Of a stretch of DNA of 43,090 nt, positions 41,639 to 43,090 are shown piece by piece. Source of the DNA: Micromonospora craterilacus (GTDB lineage Bacteria > Actinomycetota > Actinomycetes > Mycobacteriales > Micromonosporaceae); contig NZ_POTY01000023.1 of NCBI RefSeq assembly GCF_003236315.1, positions 1 through 43,090 of the forward strand, written 5' to 3'. The position numbers and the translations under genes were made by a program. Position 1 is the first letter of the stretch, and every line of letters starts with the position of its first letter. Under the pieces are notes generated by a model, which was given only the letters and a program-made list of their open reading frames with translations, was not told where the DNA came from and ran no database searches.

Positions 41639-41668
41639 CTGACATGCCAATTAGAACAGGTGTACGAT
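41639..41668 (+). promoter_or_regulatory. Promoter overlapped by a LexA (SOS) box-like palindrome
   Basis: CTGACA (41639-41644), 18 bases, TACGAT (41663-41668) form a good vegetative promoter reading toward the secretion-like operon. TAGAACAGGTGTACGA (41652-41667) overlaps the -10 and differs at two symmetric positions from the actinobacterial SOS box TCGAAC-N4-GTTCGA. It shares the GAACAGGTGT core with mycobacterial recA-type boxes. LexA repression is inferred. Confidence 0.5.
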
Positions 41669-41928
41669 CGGTCGTCTGGGTCGGATCGGGCAGACTCTTC
41701 GCGGCTTGTCGCAAAGGGGGCCGGCCCGTACGCTGTGGAATTGCCCAGCATCGAGATGGCGACGCCCGGAGGGAGGGCCGAAGCGGGACAACCCGCCCAA
41801 AAATCGCCACCTTCCGTGGCGAGTGATGCACGCAGGGTCTCGGGCGCTGCGCAGAGTGAGCACCGATCCCGCCAGGCTTACCTACTGCACCACTGCGGCG
41901 TCGCCGGCCGCGACTTGGGGAGGTTTCA
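41669..41928 (+). other. Long structured 5' leader of the secretion-like operon
   Basis: No gene is supportable in these 260 bases. They hold several clean hairpins: GCGGG-ACAA-CCCGC (41783-41796) followed by CCAAAAAT, and TCGCCAC-CTTCC-GTGGCGA (41804-41822), then a possible CGCAG/CTGCG stem (41831-41851). The first is followed by an A run rather than T, so it is not a classical terminator. I cannot match the region to a known riboswitch. Confidence 0.4.
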
Positions 41929-42246
41929 GTGATCGCCATCGAGCTGATGGAAACGGCGTCGACCAACGCCGCCCACCTGCTCTCCACCCTGGCGTCGTCG
42001 ATCCCGCTCGCCGCCGAGGAGCCGAAGGGGATCAACACCGAGGGAGTCGTCACCTTCTTCGCCAGCAAGATCGCTCCGATCCTGCTCGCCGTGCTGGGCG
42101 TCATCTTCATCGGCCGCGCCAGCCGGGGCGAGATTTCCAAGGTGCTGACCAGCTCCGCCATCGCGATCGTGGGGTTGGCCTTCATCGCCGGAGCCGCCAC
42201 CCTCTTCTTCATCGGCGACTTCCTGATCAACCTGATCTTCGAATAG
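41929..42246 (+). CDS. Small two-helix membrane protein, VirB2/TrbC pilin-like
   Basis: A 105-residue protein. A mildly hydrophobic N-terminus ends in SIPLAAEEP, a possible signal-peptide cleavage region. Two strong membrane helices follow, about 46-62 (ASKIAPILLAVLGVIFIG) and 75-96 (SSAIAIVGLAFIAGAATLFF), with a short polar basic/acidic loop ASRGEISK between them. This is the architecture of VirB2/TrbC-type pilins and related conjugation proteins, although I see no decisive motif. GTG at 41929 behind GGGGAGG. First gene of the rightward operon; the following gene resembles a VirB3/TcpE component, which strengthens the reading. Confidence 0.75.
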   Translation: MIAIELMETASTNAAHLLSTLASSIPLAAEEPKGINTEGVVTFFASKIAPILLAVLGVIFIGRASRGEISKVLTSSAIAIVGLAFIAGAATLFFIGDFLINLIFE

Positions 42247-42259
42247 GCGCGAGCACGAG

Positions 42260-42622
42260 ATGCGGCTGCGCACCGACGACGACATCTACCGGGCCCGCCT
42301 GGTCTATCTCGGGCCGCCCGGCTACACCCTTCCGGTCCACCTGCCGTACGCCCAGTACGGGCTGTTCATCCTGCTCGTTCCCCTCTACATGTTCATCCAC
42401 TGGTTGTTCACGCTGCAGGTCGAGCTATTCCCCGCGTGGGAGATCGCCCTCGCCATCGTGACCACCTCGTTCGTCTTCCGGTACGTCGACCCGGACCGGC
42501 CGGCGCGCATGGTGATCCGTACCGCGCTGACCGACTGGCGACGCACCCGGGAGCCGGCCGCCGAGCAGCGCGACCCGCGCCTGGTCGGCAGCAGGATCAG
42601 GATCCGGGAGGAACTGGCATGA
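42260..42622 (+). CDS. VirB3/PrgI/TcpE-like membrane protein
   Basis: A 120-residue protein: a short cytoplasmic N-terminus (RTDDDIYRARLVYLGPPGYT), two close membrane helices (about 33-52 YGLFILLVPLYMFIHWLFTL and 58-76 PAWEIALAIVTTSFVFRYV), then a basic segment DRPARMVIRTALTDWRR. This is the layout of VirB3/PrgI/TcpE inner-membrane components of type IV secretion and conjugation machines, which partner a VirB4-type ATPase. The ribosome-binding site is weak, so translation may depend on the upstream gene 14 bases away. Its stop overlaps the next mini-ORF start by four bases (ATGA). Confidence 0.72.
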   Translation: MRLRTDDDIYRARLVYLGPPGYTLPVHLPYAQYGLFILLVPLYMFIHWLFTLQVELFPAWEIALAIVTTSFVFRYVDPDRPARMVIRTALTDWRRTREPAAEQRDPRLVGSRIRIREELA

Positions 42623-42687
42623 CCGGCTGCACGCCGTACGGGCCGTCTGAGAGGTTGTCGGGCAACTCCGGCAGGACGATCGCATGA
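42619..42687 (+). CDS. 22-residue coupled mini-ORF
   Basis: Starts ATG at 42619 with a strong GGGAGG seven bases upstream, begins MTGCTPYGPSERLSG, and stops at 42685-42687. It overlaps the VirB3/TcpE-like stop by four bases and the next gene's ATG by four bases (ATGA on both sides). It has no membrane helix. It may be a genuine tiny protein, or a translational relay that carries ribosomes into the next gene. I recognise no homologue. Confidence 0.5.
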   Translation: MTGCTPYGPSERLSGNSGRTIA

Positions 42688-43090
42688 GCCGCTCCTCCAC
42701 GCCGGGATCCCCGGCCGGGCACCCGGCCGCACCGCACGGTAACCGTGCGCGTTCGTTTGACTACCCACAATCCGGTGAGCTCGACGACGCCTCCCTGGAT
42801 CCGGCGCTCGCCGCCACCCCGGGTCACGGTGGCGTCGGCGTGTTCCAGGCGCCCCGTCCACCGCAGCGCCGGGCGGTGCCGACCGAGCCCGGCCCGGTCA
42901 CACCGTCCACCCGCGACGGTGCCGACATCGATTCGCCCTTCCTGGACCTGTTCGGCGGGGCGTACGCCCGGCCCGGTTCCGCCCAGCGGGGCAACGCCCT
43001 CCCGGCACGCGCCGTACCGCAGCAGGCGGCCCCCGCGGGACCGACGCCGGTGACCAACCGGCCGGCACCGCCCCCGGTGCCGGCGCAACC
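42684..43090 (+). CDS. Protein with long disordered N-terminus, cut by window edge
   Basis: 135 codons are visible and remain open at the window edge. The sequence is Pro/Ala/Arg-rich and disordered (SRSSTPGSPAGHPAAPHGNR, then many PxP elements), with one more ordered patch DIDSPFLDLFGGAY. No domain is recognisable yet. By position, after pilin-like and VirB3/TcpE-like genes, the missing part could be the secretion ATPase or another channel component; this is inference. ATG at 42684 with AGGA upstream and coupling to the 22-codon ORF. Confidence 0.65.
   Translation, partial: MSRSSTPGSPAGHPAAPHGNRARSFDYPQSGELDDASLDPALAATPGHGGVGVFQAPRPPQRRAVPTEPGPVTPSTRDGADIDSPFLDLFGGAYARPGSAQRGNALPARAVPQQAAPAGPTPVTNRPAPPPVPAQ

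Overview
The window is very GC-rich chromosomal DNA from an actinobacterium. Strong third-position GC, frequent GTG starts and the gene families present (zf-HC2/ECF pair, DUF3180-folKBP block, panD-panC-DUF2520 block, orphan nuoD) point to the Micromonosporaceae (Micromonospora or Salinispora-like). That placement is inferred from gene content and style, not from a marker gene. I see no rRNA, tRNA, insertion sequence or CRISPR array.

Layout. 1-3.9 kb: a truncated small gene, a dienelactone-hydrolase-type enzyme, two poorly known membrane or secreted proteins, and a winged-helix regulator divergent from a beta-carbonic anhydrase with a near-perfect palindrome between them. 3.9-6.7 kb: a secreted coiled-coil cell-wall protein whose mRNA leader is a clear cyclic di-AMP (ydaO-type) riboswitch, then a YibE/F membrane protein. 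6.9-10.9 kb: a copper locus, csoR divergent from copZ, a His-rich exported protein and copA, with two CsoR-box-like palindromes. 10.9-12.7 kb: a CsbD stress protein and a convergent ECF sigma/zf-HC2 pair separated by a 14-bp minisatellite; both genes of the pair carry the same promoter-like motif just before their start codons. 12.8-14.4 kb: an aldonolactone oxidase overlapping an Anabaena-sensory-rhodopsin-transducer-type protein. 14.5-21.1 kb: a cation/proton antiporter, a GH65 enzyme with a proline-rich mini-ORF before it, MgtE, and a CrcB pair. 21.2-26.4 kb: a YnfA protein, a glycosyltransferase, an ABC exporter, an aldehyde dehydrogenase and a broken VOC gene.

26.3-31.2 kb: panD-panC-DUF2520 (pantothenate branch) divergent from a MidA/NDUFAF7-type methyltransferase that overlaps an orphan nuoD. 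31.2-37.7 kb: a repetitive disordered membrane protein, an osmoprotectant ABC importer (two permeases, divergent ATPase, and a substrate-binding lipoprotein that looks circularly permuted), and two small hypotheticals. 37.8-41.6 kb: an RbsC-like membrane protein, DUF3180, then folK-folB-folP with 4-nt overlaps. 41.6-43.1 kb: a new rightward operon starts with a promoter overlapped by a LexA-like box, a long structured leader, two small membrane proteins resembling type IV secretion pilin and VirB3/TcpE components, a 22-codon coupled ORF, and the disordered N-terminus of a protein cut by the window edge.

Most worth a second look: the permuted osmoprotectant-binding protein, the start of the secretion-like operon with its SOS-like box and mini-ORF, the orphan nuoD with Trp at the quinone-binding Tyr position next to its candidate methyltransferase, and the matched promoters of the sigma/zf-HC2 pair.
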